Notes under the pieces: generated by a model
What the model saw: only the letters and a program-made list of their open reading frames with translations
Databases searched by the model: none
Told to the model about the DNA's origin: nothing
Assembly (NCBI GenBank): GCA_002344565.1
Contig: DDTZ01000057.1
Coordinates: forward strand, 183 to 22,429
Length of the DNA: 22,247 nucleotides
DNA from: Bdellovibrionaceae bacterium UBA2351
Lineage (GTDB): Bacteria; Bdellovibrionota; Bdellovibrionia; Bdellovibrionales; Bdellovibrionaceae
Direction of reading: 5' to 3'
Made by a program: the position numbers and the translations under genes
Part shown: piece by piece, positions 7,569-15,405 of the stretch
Numbering within the stretch: position 1 is the first letter of the stretch
Layout of the letters: each line of letters begins with the position of its first letter

Positions 7569-8102
7569 ATGTCAGCGACAGAATCAGTTAAAGTTGGAAA
7601 GATTATTGATGCCCACGCCCTAAAAGGCGAAGTTTATTTTCTATCATTTGCGAAAGATATCACGTGGCTCGAAGAGGGTGCGGAGTTAACTTTGGAATCC
7701 TACAAGGTTGGCGGTCAAAAAAACTTTACAATCTCGACCTTTCGTCCTTTCAAAGATGGAGCATTGATCAAATTTGAAGGTATCGATAATCGAAATCAGT
7801 CCGAGGAACTCAAAGGTGCTATCGTTTATGTGGCTGATGAAAGTTTTGAATCAGAGCCAGGTGAAACCATTTACCTGCGTGAAGTGTTAAATTTCGAAGT
7901 TGTTGATGAGTCCGGTAAATCGCTTGGAAAAGTGAAAGAGTTTAATTCTAATGGGATGCAAGATTTGCTAGTTATCAGTACGGGAACATTTATGTACGAA
8001 GTGCCTTTCGTAGATGATTTCATCGTGGAAATTCAATTTGAAAAATCGACCATCGTGATGAACTTTCCATTGGATTTAATGGATATCAATCGTGTTATTT
8101 AA
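7569..8102 (+). CDS. rimM: Ribosome maturation factor RimM
   Basis: RimM binds S19 and helps mature the 3' domain of 16S rRNA in the 30S head. The protein has 177 residues, the normal length. The N-terminal RimM barrel starts with VKVGKIIDAHALKGEV, close to the family pattern GxIxxAHGLKGEV. The C-terminal PRC-barrel covers about residues 97-177 with VVDESGKSLGKVKEF, YEVPFVDDFIVEI and a closing FPLDLMD. The ribosome binding site is weak (AGGTAG about 10 nt before the ATG). The last 11 nt overlap the GTG start of trmD, an arrangement that fits translational coupling. Confidence 0.94.
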   Translation: MSATESVKVGKIIDAHALKGEVYFLSFAKDITWLEEGAELTLESYKVGGQKNFTISTFRPFKDGALIKFEGIDNRNQSEELKGAIVYVADESFESEPGETIYLREVLNFEVVDESGKSLGKVKEFNSNGMQDLLVISTGTFMYEVPFVDDFIVEIQFEKSTIVMNFPLDLMDINRVI

Positions 8103-8889
8103 CTTCCTGACTATTTTTCCAGAACTCATTTCTGAAAGCTTGAATTTTGGAATCATCGGACAAGCGATCAAAAGTAAAACGATCTCGTGCTCAGTTACAA
8201 GTTTACGTGAGTTTGCGACTGATAAGCATCGCTCAGTAGATGACAAACCATTTGGCGGTAATGACGGCATGTTGATGAAGCCAGAGGTTCTTGGGCGTGC
8301 GCTTGAAGGTAAACGTCATACTAAGATTTTATTTCCATCTCCACAGGGAAAACTACTGACGCAGGCAAAAGCGAAAGAGCTTTCTTCTGCTGGTGAAATT
8401 ACATTTTTATGTGGTCGTTATGCTGGAATCGATGAGCGTGTTTTGGTCTATTACAATGTCGAAGAAGTCTCTGTCGGTGATTATGTTGTTAGTGGTGGGG
8501 AATGGCCGTCGTTAATTATTATGGATGCGATTGCTCGGCATGTGCCTGGGGTTCTGGGAAATCAAGTGTCACTAGAGGTTGATTCTTTTTCTAATGGTAT
8601 TTTGGAATCACCGGCCTACACGCGCCCTCAAATTTGGAATGATTTAAAGGTTCCAGAGATTGTCGTGGGCGGCGACCATGCTAAAATTAAAAACTTTAAC
8701 GAATGGATGTCGTTATTGATCACCTTAAAAAAACGCCCTGAACTGTTGGCCCAATTAGATCCAAACAGTAATTTGGGTAAGAAATGGCAGAACAAGGCCA
8801 AACTTAAAGAATTTTACAAGCAGCTTACGATCGAGGATAAAAAGTCGTGTGCTTTAGATAATATGGAGAGTTTACTTAATGACGTCTGA
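8092..8889 (+). CDS. trmD: tRNA (guanine(37)-N1)-methyltransferase
   Basis: TrmD methylates G37 next to the anticodon using SAM and so prevents +1 frameshifting. The protein has 265 residues and is a SPOUT-fold knotted methyltransferase. Visible motifs are LTIFPEL near the start, DDKPFGGNDGM at 50-60 (the family more often has GGGPGM), CGRYAGIDERV at 107-117 and VGDYVVSGGE at 128-137. The catalytic-type residues match E. coli R154 and D169: here R149 (AIARHVPG) and D164 (EVDSF). YTRP follows at 176-179. It starts with GTG inside the end of rimM (11-nt overlap) and ends with an 11-nt overlap into the next methyltransferase gene. No strong Shine-Dalgarno sequence is seen, so coupling from rimM is likely. 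Confidence 0.96.
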   Translation: MLFNFLTIFPELISESLNFGIIGQAIKSKTISCSVTSLREFATDKHRSVDDKPFGGNDGMLMKPEVLGRALEGKRHTKILFPSPQGKLLTQAKAKELSSAGEITFLCGRYAGIDERVLVYYNVEEVSVGDYVVSGGEWPSLIIMDAIARHVPGVLGNQVSLEVDSFSNGILESPAYTRPQIWNDLKVPEIVVGGDHAKIKNFNEWMSLLITLKKRPELLAQLDPNSNLGKKWQNKAKLKEFYKQLTIEDKKSCALDNMESLLNDV

Positions 8890-9481
8890 GATACCTTATG
8901 TCCCAAAAGTTGCGATTGGGTTGGTTCACTATCCGATCATCGACCGTGAAAAAGATATCGTAGCCACAAACGTAACTAATTTTGATATTCACGACATTGC
9001 TCGTGCAGCAACGGTATACGGGGTTGAACGCTACTATATCGTTCATCCTATGCGTGAACAGCTGATGTTTGTTGAGCGCATTTTGGATCACTGGAGAGTC
9101 GGTCAAGGGTCAAAATTTAACCCATTTCGTAAGACGGCGCTCAATCCGGTAAGAACTGCCGAAGACTTGCAAAAAGCCATCGAAGACTGGAAAAAAAATA
9201 CATCATGGGAGGGGGAAGATCCGATTGTGATCGCCACCCATGCTCGGCCCGTAAATGGGGCCAAACCGCTGACCTTTGCAGGGGCTCGAGAAATCATGTT
9301 TGATCAGAAAAAACCAGTATTTGTGATCTTTGGGACCGGCTTTGGATTGACCGACGATTTCATGAAAAATTGTCATTATGTGTTAGAGAGCATCCGAGGC
9401 GCCCCTCCGAAAGATTATCGACATCTTTCTGTTCGCTCGGCAGTGAGTATCTGTCTTGACCGTTTGCTTGGACCGTGGTAG
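8879..9481 (+). CDS. SPOUT-class RNA methyltransferase (Methyltrn_RNA_4-like)
   Basis: This is a probable SAM-dependent RNA methyltransferase of the TrmD-linked family (Pfam Methyltrn_RNA_4); its RNA target is not established. It has 200 residues. The signature features are the N-terminal VAIGLVHYPIIDREKDIVATNVTNFDIHDIARAATVYGV (written here as two joined conserved blocks, about 11-49), then YYIVHP, ILDHW, IATHARP and the C-terminal glycine loop FVIFGTGFGL, followed by IRG and RHLSVRSAVSICLDRL, where a SPOUT knot would bind SAM. The ATG overlaps the last 11 nt of trmD, with GGAGAG upstream. Such proteins occur next to or fused with TrmD in several deep-branching phyla and deltaproteobacterial relatives, which fits this position. 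Confidence 0.85.
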   Translation: MTSEIPYVPKVAIGLVHYPIIDREKDIVATNVTNFDIHDIARAATVYGVERYYIVHPMREQLMFVERILDHWRVGQGSKFNPFRKTALNPVRTAEDLQKAIEDWKKNTSWEGEDPIVIATHARPVNGAKPLTFAGAREIMFDQKKPVFVIFGTGFGLTDDFMKNCHYVLESIRGAPPKDYRHLSVRSAVSICLDRLLGPW

Positions 9482-9516
9482 CTGTCATAGTTCTGAAAAA
9501 AAAAGGAAATAGCACT

Positions 9517-9957
9517 ATGGCAAAAGCAGCATCTAAAAAAGCGAAAAACACGTTAGGCGAAAAAACTGGTAAACAACTTATCCGTCGTTTAACGGCTAAA
9601 CCGATCACTAAACAAATGGACACTTTCTCTTCTGGCGACACTGTTAACGTATACGTTAAGGTTAAAGAAGGCGAAAAAGAAAGAACTCAGGTTTACAAAG
9701 GCGTAGTGATCAAGATCCAAGGATCTGGTTCTGCTAAAGCATTCACAGTACGTAAAATCTCTTCTGGTGTTGGCGTTGAAAGAACATTCCCGTTCCGTAG
9801 CCCACTTGTTGAACGTGTAGAAAAATTATCAACTGGTAAAGTACGTCGTGCAAAACTTTACTACTTACGTGATCTAGATGGTAAATCGGCACGTATCGAA
9901 TCTGAACTAGTAACTGCAGGTGCAGAAGCGGCTACTGGTGCTAAAGCCGAAGCTTAG
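9517..9957 (+). CDS. rplS: 50S ribosomal protein L19
   Basis: L19 lies at the 30S-50S interface of the ribosome. The protein has 146 residues against about 115 in most bacteria. The conserved core runs from TFSSGDTVNVYVKVKEGEKER through QVYKGVVIKIQGSG and VRKISSGVGVERTFPFRSPLVE to KVRRAKLYYLRDLDGKSARI. The extra length is a basic N-terminal leader of about 30 residues (MAKAASKKAKN...) and an Ala/Glu-rich tail (GAEAATGAKAEA). I chose the ATG at 9517 because AAAAGGA lies about 9 nt before it; the frame is open further upstream, but that stretch overlaps the previous gene and is not L19-like. Its last 38 nt overlap the earliest possible start of rnhB. Confidence 0.96.
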   Translation: MAKAASKKAKNTLGEKTGKQLIRRLTAKPITKQMDTFSSGDTVNVYVKVKEGEKERTQVYKGVVIKIQGSGSAKAFTVRKISSGVGVERTFPFRSPLVERVEKLSTGKVRRAKLYYLRDLDGKSARIESELVTAGAEAATGAKAEA

Positions 9958-10585
9958 TAAAATAGATGCGCTCCAAGCCAGCACACTGGCTTGGGCCGAA
10001 TTGCCTTACGATTACATAATCGGGGTAGATGAAGTGGGTCGCGGTTGTTTGGCTGGACCCGTCGTCGCTGGTTGTGTGGTCTTCTCTAAAGAGACGTCGA
10101 ATTGGACCTCTTTCAAAGATTCTAAAACTCTATCTGAAATTAAAAGAAATGAACTCAGTTTGCAGATCCAAAATAATCATGTTCATTCATTGGGTTCCTG
10201 CGATCAATCCGAGATTGATGAAATCAATATATTAAAAGCCTCATTGCTTGCGATGAAGCGGTCTATCGAAAAATTGAATCTTCCAGCCAGTGCTTCAAAG
10301 ATAGTTTTGGTCGATGGGAATCAGTTTATTCCTGATTTGACTGGATTTGATCAGATGACTGTCGTCAAAGGTGATATGTGGATTTCGTTGATATCGGCGG
10401 CGTCCATCGTTGCAAAAGTTCATCGTGATACGTTGATGAAAGAATACGAATCAAAGTACCCTGGGTTCGGATTTGCGGACCACAAGGGTTATCCTACTCA
10501 AGGCCACAAAGATGCTATTGCTTCACTTGGTGTAACTACGATTCATCGTAGATCATTCAAGGGAGTTAAGGAGCATGTACTATGA
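9920..10585 (+). CDS. rnhB: Ribonuclease HII
   Basis: RNase HII cuts RNA in RNA/DNA hybrids and removes misincorporated ribonucleotides. With the earliest start it has 221 residues. The active-site motifs are clear: IIGVDEVGRGCLAGP (D and E of the catalytic set), IVLVDGN (third acidic residue) and VVKGDMWISLISAASIVAKVHRD (fourth). DHKGYPTQGH marks the C-terminal part. The start is unsettled: GTG at 9920 overlaps rplS by 38 nt, GTG at 9938 is an alternative, and there is no ATG before the conserved core and no Shine-Dalgarno sequence. A perfect stem-loop (9973-9994) sits in the first codons. The end overlaps yraN by 11 nt. Confidence 0.93.
   Translation: MQKRLLVLKPKLSKIDALQASTLAWAELPYDYIIGVDEVGRGCLAGPVVAGCVVFSKETSNWTSFKDSKTLSEIKRNELSLQIQNNHVHSLGSCDQSEIDEINILKASLLAMKRSIEKLNLPASASKIVLVDGNQFIPDLTGFDQMTVVKGDMWISLISAASIVAKVHRDTLMKEYESKYPGFGFADHKGYPTQGHKDAIASLGVTTIHRRSFKGVKEHVL
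9973..9994 (+). promoter_or_regulatory. Stem-loop at the rplS-rnhB junction
   Basis: CCAAGCCAG-CACA-CTGGCTTGG is a perfect 9-bp stem with a 4-nt loop, 15 nt after the rplS stop and inside the first codons of rnhB. No T run follows, so it is not an ordinary terminator. It could stabilise the rplS mRNA end, or control entry of ribosomes into rnhB, which lacks a normal start signal. Confidence 0.5.
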
Positions 10586-10910
10586 GCACGTTAAAGGTTT
10601 AAATTCCGAACACAAAGTGATCCAACATTTGCAGCGACAGGGTTGGCGTCTACTGCACCATCGTTTTAAAACTAAAATTGCGGAAATTGATCTGATTTTT
10701 CAAAAAGGTCATGAATTTAAAATGGTCGAGGTGAAATCTATCGCGAGCTGGGATTTTGTTTCGTATCGGGTGTCTAGAAAACAAAAACAGCGTTTGATTC
10801 GTGTGTTTCATTACTTTCAACAACGTTTTTCTTTGGATATCACACTGGAATTAGCCCTAGTTCCCGCAGACGGGGATATTTTATTTATTGAAATTGAAAA
10901 TGATTGTTGA
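10575..10910 (+). CDS. yraN: YraN/UPF0102 family protein (nuclease-fold)
   Basis: This is a 111-residue protein of the UPF0102 (YraN) family, which has a restriction-endonuclease-like fold; its cellular role is not established. The family pattern is visible: an N-terminal helix with EHKVIQHLQRQGWRLLHHRF, then KIAEIDLIFQ and MVEVKS, giving the E-x-D...E-x-K arrangement of PD-(D/E)xK nucleases. The later SRKQKQRLIRV matches the family's conserved K/R-rich helix. The ATG at 10575 overlaps the rnhB stop by 11 nt; AAGGGAG lies 9 nt before it, which supports the start. The rnhB-yraN pairing is common in bacteria. Confidence 0.88.
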   Translation: MYYEHVKGLNSEHKVIQHLQRQGWRLLHHRFKTKIAEIDLIFQKGHEFKMVEVKSIASWDFVSYRVSRKQKQRLIRVFHYFQQRFSLDITLELALVPADGDILFIEIENDC

Positions 10911-10923
10911 GACACTATTCAAG

Positions 10924-11265
10924 ATGAAGTTGAAATCGTTCCTAATTATTACTTTGTTTTTGTCTCAATCTGCGTTTTCGCAAGATCTAAAACAGTTTTT
11001 GAAATCGTGTGGCTATGGAACATTGGCCGGAGCGGGATTAGGCTTGGCCAGTTTGGTGTTCGAAAAAAAACCAAATGAAAGTTATGGAAATATTGCGCGG
11101 GGAGCTTCGCTGGGGCTGTATGGCGGTATTGCCTATGGTTTATTTACGATGAATCAAGTTTCAGCAAAGTCGTCTAATGATATCGTTGAGGTTGAAAGCA
11201 ACAGGTTATTTGTGTATCCAACCGTTGATGGAAAAATCGAAACTCTATACGTTTTCCGTTTTTAA
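10924..11265 (+). CDS. Small secreted glycine-rich protein, unknown function
   Basis: I do not recognise this 113-residue protein. It begins with a classic Sec signal peptide, MKLKSFLIITLFLSQSAFSQ, with probable cleavage after AFS. The mature part has two glycine-rich hydrophobic stretches, YGTLAGAGLGLASLVF and RGASLGLYGGIAYGLF, which resemble glycine-zipper membrane segments, and ends in LYVFRF, an aromatic C-terminus like that of outer-membrane proteins. The ATG at 10924 gives the cleanest signal peptide. An in-frame ATG at 10900 would overlap the yraN stop by 11 nt, as neighbouring genes do, and add MIVETLFK; neither has a good ribosome binding site. It is the last plus-strand gene of the cluster and probably an envelope protein. 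Confidence 0.75.
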   Translation: MKLKSFLIITLFLSQSAFSQDLKQFLKSCGYGTLAGAGLGLASLVFEKKPNESYGNIARGASLGLYGGIAYGLFTMNQVSAKSSNDIVEVESNRLFVYPTVDGKIETLYVFRF

Positions 11266-11319
11266 TTTACAGTTTGATTTTCAATGCCTGCGTCTATGTG
11301 ATGGGTGCACGCCAGTTAC

Positions 11320-13792
11320 TTAGTTGATAATTTGATCTAAGGCTTCGATTGTAAGCGGCGGCTTTGAATTACCATCAAACGTAAACTCGAACGATAGTTT
11401 TAATTCTTGAGTACCTGATGTCACCTGGTATTGCGCTAATGTAATTAACCAGCAGTCACCTGGTGGTTTAAACTGACTTACATAGGCCCAAGATTTAATA
11501 CGCTTGTTTTTTGAATTATTTAACCAGTTGCCATCGTAAACAAACTGACCAATTAGGTTGAAGTACTTAGTGATTAAACCTGTTCTGAATAAGTAGTCCT
11601 CTGTTCGTGTGTTTACATCGACGTCTTTGCCTGGAGTTACCGAGTACGTTCTGTTGAGTCCCAATTCATAGAAGTTTCCAAATTTGTTTGTAAAACGCGC
11701 GGATGAAGACACATTGGTGACTTTTTGGTAGGGATAGTAATTAAACAGTGACGAGGTTGTGAAAGAATCTAAATTCACATTTAAGTAGGCTGCTACGTTA
11801 GACCACGGTTGTTTGGTGGATGAATTTAGGTTTGATTGATAGACGTCATACGATTGCGATAAGCTAAGCGATGCTAATTGTTTGTAAACAGCTGAGTTTC
11901 CTACCCAAGATTTTTCAGTTAAACGTTGAAGGACAGAGAACGTAACTATTTCGCGATCTAAACTGCGATCAAGATAGTCGAACTGCAAGCCGAAAGGGCT
12001 GGCTAAATCACCGTCAGAAATTCCATCTTGGCTTGTGAATGGAATTTCTGTTTGGTTATCTTTATCAAAGCCCCAGAAAGGATGTTCTTTGCGGTCAACC
12101 CAAGGTGTTTTTGTGTAGGTAACTTGCGGGATTACTTCGTGGCGCAGTTTAGTTCCTTTAATGTCGTTAGATGACGAGTAGATCTGAGTCAGCTGTGTTC
12201 GGGCACTGACTTCTGTTTTTAAATAACGACGGTATAAACGAGAGTATTCATCACTTAACTGAAACTGATACTGTGTCTCGCGGTAGGAGACTTTAGGTAA
12301 AATATCGACGGTGTCTCCAAGGTTGATTGGATAACTTAATGTCGGTTTGAAGTCTAAACGTTGGCCAGTGCGGATTAAATCATTGTAAGGGTTAAATTGG
12401 CCGTCATTGATCAGCACGCAGTTGGGATCGCGGTCATAATCAGGAGAATCACAGGAGTTTGTTGGAAAGCGAATCATGTCCGTCGAATCACTCGCGGTGA
12501 CTGGTGCTGTTGAGCACTTTCCAGTCGTTGGATCAATTTTACAGCGAGTCATGTCGTCGTAACTTTTTCCAGCACGAGCGAGATTTAAATAATTTAAGTC
12601 CCAGCTAAAAAGCAGAGGAGAGTTCGTGTACAAAGGCTCGGTCATTTGTGAAACGCGGATTTCGGGAACGCGATGCACACTTTCGTCGTTGCCAGACAGT
12701 GGATCGCTTTTCAGCATATTTAAATGATAAGCCGTATCTATATTTGTGTGAATATTTTCAAAGTTTTTAGTTAAACTCATCCTATTTTCAAATGAAGGTT
12801 CGTTGTGATTACGCGTTTCCCGCGAGAAGTCTTTCGGATATTGCAAGTCGCTGGCATTGTTGATTTGCATTCTGTGGATGTAGTCTTCAGGTAGTAGGGT
12901 GTAGTGATCGTATTTGATGAACCAGCGATTAATGCCGGTGCCGCGGTGATCTTCTCCGCGGAATCTATTGACGCGATCTTCATTTTGAAAAACTTTGTCG
13001 CGCAGCCATCCAGTGCTGAGCTCTCCGTAACTTTCCGCGTTCAGCATATATCTATAGTTAAGCATGTTCTTTATACCACGTAATTCGTAGTTCTTAAAAG
13101 TATACGTAACATCTTCATTTCTAGATTTTACCCAGAAGAGCGATTGGGATACGGTTAGCCCCCCCGCCTGAGACGACTCAAATTCAGGGGTTAATAAACC
13201 TGTTTGGCGATCGCTCTTAAGAGGAACAATTAAGTAGGGAATCCAGAAAACCGGAACCGATCCAAAACGTAAGAACGAGTTTTTAATATACGCATATCCA
13301 CCAAGTTCGGCACGAATTTGCGAACCTTGAAAACTCCACGAGGCAGGGCAATTGGTACATGTGGTGTAGTCGGCTTTCACCACGTAGTAATCGTTCTCGC
13401 CGGTTTTATTAATCAATTCACCTTCGAAAATAACATTACCAGATTGAACGAAACCTTTAGAAATTACGCCGGTATTAGATTCATAATCAAACCAGATCTG
13501 ATCGCCACCGATTGTAGATTTTGTTTGAGTCATTAAAACGCGGCCGCTCAGATATATACGCTTTGTTTTAAGGTAGACTTTCGCGCGATCGCACTTGATG
13601 TGATAATCTTTGTAAACGATTTGAACGCCGCCTTTTAGGTCGACGATTTCATTTTCATCGCGGTCTAGACTATCCGCCTGGATAACAAGACCTTGAATCT
13701 TAGCATTGATGATTTCTGCGTAGAGATTAGAGGCTAGTAATAATAAAAAAAAACCAGTAGTTGCCGCATGTTACGTAGGCAAATGACATCAT
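11320..13792 (-). CDS. lptD: LPS assembly outer-membrane protein LptD (split by a poly-T frameshift)
   Basis: LptD forms, with LptE, the outer-membrane barrel that inserts LPS into the outer leaflet. With one T removed at the poly-T run (13745-13753) the product is about 823 residues: a signal peptide ending in LLLLASNLYA, an OstA-type beta-jellyroll (GLVIQADSLDRDENEIVDLKG), the conserved YTTCTNCPASW with two cysteines (about 145 and 148), IPYLIVPLKSDRQTGLLTP (about 184-202) and a long beta-strand barrel with a C-terminal-region cysteine in PPGDCWLITL. As written, the body frame has a stop just upstream of the signal peptide and no usable start. The ATG at 13792, or the next one at 13789 with GAGGG 6 nt before it, reads into the T9 run one base out of phase. 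Slippage, phase variation or a sequencing error are all possible. Confidence 0.88.
13745..13753 (-). repeat. T9 homopolymer in the lptD signal peptide
   Basis: Nine T residues on the coding strand (A9 on the plus strand) lie between codons for the N-terminal MMSFAYVTCGNYW and the hydrophobic LLLLASNLYA. With nine T the ATG frame ends five codons after the run, at a TAA (in ATT ATT ACT AGC CTC TAA). With eight or eleven T the full LptD frame is open. Confidence 0.85.
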
Positions 13793-13904
13793 TTTCCCTC
13801 GCCTTTGTCTAGATAAATCTTTTGTCCAAAAAATAGGAAAAAATGAAAACTCGGCTCCTGTGAATGCTATTTTGAGACGATAGGTTTCAAAAGCAAGGAG
13901 TGCT

Positions 13905-14318
13905 ATGAAGACGGAAGCTGTAAAATTAAGCGATGGGTATCGTGTAACCTTCACAGGTAAGCTCGATTTAATGAAGACTAACTATTTGCGTAATGTACTT
14001 TTGCAAGAGTTTAAAAATCAGCGTGTAAATTTAGATTTAAAAAACTTAAGTTTTGTAGGTTCAAACGGAATTCTTCATTTTTTTACCACAATTAATGAAG
14101 TCGCTGCGTTAGGCAGCATCCATTTCCAAATTGACGGTTTGAGTGAAGACTTTAAAAAAATCGTTAAGTCCTACAACTACACAAACCTGGCGTTTGATTT
14201 CGTCAGCGTATTGCCGACAGTTGCGGAAAAAACAGAAGGTATGGGTGAGCTAATCGAAGACGAATGGTTAGAAACTAACCCAGGCTTTCAAAAAACTGAG
14301 CCGACAAACATCGGCTAG
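13905..14318 (+). CDS. STAS-domain protein
   Basis: This is a 137-residue protein with a single STAS domain, the fold of anti-sigma-factor antagonists and other regulatory proteins. The family pattern is seen in YRVTFTGKLDLMKTNYLR (strand-helix start), RVNLDLKNLSFVGSNGILHFF (about 40-60) and LGSIHFQIDGLSEDFKKIV. The residue that aligns with the phosphorylated serine of SpoIIAA (before the conserved glycine) is Asn54 here, preceded by Ser53, so classical phospho-switching may be lost or shifted. Residues after about 110 form an acidic tail. AAGGAG lies 6 nt before the ATG, a strong ribosome binding site. It is divergent from lptD, with a 112-nt shared upstream region in which I find no convincing promoter, and I see no adjacent anti-sigma kinase. 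Confidence 0.82.
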   Translation: MKTEAVKLSDGYRVTFTGKLDLMKTNYLRNVLLQEFKNQRVNLDLKNLSFVGSNGILHFFTTINEVAALGSIHFQIDGLSEDFKKIVKSYNYTNLAFDFVSVLPTVAEKTEGMGELIEDEWLETNPGFQKTEPTNIG

Positions 14319-14327
14319 TTTTAGCCT
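14299..14327. terminator. Weak hairpins between convergent STAS and coiled-coil genes
   Basis: Two small alternative stems overlap: AGCCGA-CAAACA-TCGGCT (14299-14316) and GGCTA-GTTT-TAGCC (14313-14326), the second followed by TTTT. They cover the stop codons of two convergent genes that are only 2 nt apart. Termination strength is probably low. Confidence 0.4.
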
Positions 14328-15400
14328 TTTGAGTTCAATTGCTTGCTAAGCTCAAGATTAATGTTCTCTAAGCTTTCTAGGGCCGACTTTAACTTGTCGG
14401 TCTCTTTGTTTTTTTGGTTCCAGAGAAATTTCATCGATTCTAATTGTTGTTCTAAATCCAAATTCTTTTGCGATAGATCCTGATTCTCTTTGTTCAGCAT
14501 GTTCAGGGTAATTTTTAAGTCTTTATTTTCGGCTTCGTGCTTGTAGCTGGCTTTTTTTAGCTCAATTTCGTTAGTCTTGAACGACTCGAGCATGTTAGCA
14601 ATTTCTGCTTGTTTGTTTTCGACAAGGCGCTCGAGTTCGATTTTTTGATTTTCAGAATCAAGGAACCGGCTATAGTAGTCTTTGTTTTCGTTCGCAATTT
14701 TCGTTTGTAGATCAAGCTCTGATTGGATGTCTTTGATCTCAGTTTTTAACTGCTGGATTTCGCTTTCGAACGACTCTGTTACTTTAGAGATTTTCAGATT
14801 ATCAGAATCGATTTGTGCCTGATAGTTTTTAATCAACTCGTTCATTTGAGCTCTAAGCTCTCTAAGCGCTATTTCTTTTTGAGAAAGCTGGTCGACTACG
14901 CGTTTGTGCTGGATTTCAAGTGACTTCGAATAATCTTTTAACTGCGCGAAGTAGGGCTTAACTTGAGTTTTGATTTTTTCTTGATAGCGCTGGAGACGGC
15001 TGATTTCAATGAATTGTGCTTGATTTTTCTCTGTCAGCATTCCGTTTTTAACATCTAGAACTTCGTTGATTTCGGTTAGCTCTTGGATAGTTGCCTTAGA
15101 AGCTTTGTCTTTTTCTCTTAGAACAAAAATTTGATCGCCAAGAACTGACTTTTCATGAGAGTGTTCTTCAATTTTTTTCTTTAAATCTTGAATTTCATTT
15201 TCATAAATGGAAAGGCGGCGAAGAGTGACTTTAAGTTTTTCATTGTTCTGATCTTGAATGGAAAGAAGGGTTTCAAGAGACATCGAATTATTGTTTTTCT
15301 GAACACGATTCGGTGTCAGTGTCGCCGAAAGAGTTCCGACCTCATTGTTTTTTTTGTCAGTGTGGATCGCTTGCGAATGAAAAAGATTAGTTGTGTCCAT
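14321..15400 (-). CDS. Long coiled-coil protein, unknown function
   Basis: I do not recognise a family. The 359-residue protein has a polar Asn/Lys/Thr-rich head (about 1-38) and is otherwise almost entirely predicted helix. Heptad-like repeats of Leu/Ile with Glu, Lys and Gln run from about 45 to the end, for example LKKKIEEHSHEKSVLGDQIF and LNKENQDLSQKNLDLEQQLE. There is one break near KTQVKPYFAQLKDYSK (about 143-158). No signal peptide or membrane segment is seen, so it is probably cytoplasmic and possibly a scaffold or cytoskeleton-like protein. There is no Shine-Dalgarno sequence before the ATG. A good promoter (-10 TACAAT, -35 TTGTGA) ends only 5 nt upstream, which suggests a leaderless mRNA. 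Confidence 0.8.
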   Translation of the reverse strand: MDTTNLFHSQAIHTDKKNNEVGTLSATLTPNRVQKNNNSMSLETLLSIQDQNNEKLKVTLRRLSIYENEIQDLKKKIEEHSHEKSVLGDQIFVLREKDKASKATIQELTEINEVLDVKNGMLTEKNQAQFIEISRLQRYQEKIKTQVKPYFAQLKDYSKSLEIQHKRVVDQLSQKEIALRELRAQMNELIKNYQAQIDSDNLKISKVTESFESEIQQLKTEIKDIQSELDLQTKIANENKDYYSRFLDSENQKIELERLVENKQAEIANMLESFKTNEIELKKASYKHEAENKDLKITLNMLNKENQDLSQKNLDLEQQLESMKFLWNQKNKETDKLKSALESLENINLELSKQLNSKG

Positions 15401-15405
15401 AACTT

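Noticed and set aside
9475..9516. A longer L19 starting 14 codons earlier
   Set aside because: It would overlap the upstream methyltransferase gene, and the strong AAAAGGA site fits the ATG at 9517.
13727..13954. A separate 75-codon minus-strand gene next to lptD
   Set aside because: Its last 21 codons are the natural start of lptD, with ribosome binding site and signal-peptide onset. The portion upstream of 13792 overlaps the start of the STAS gene and has no start signal.
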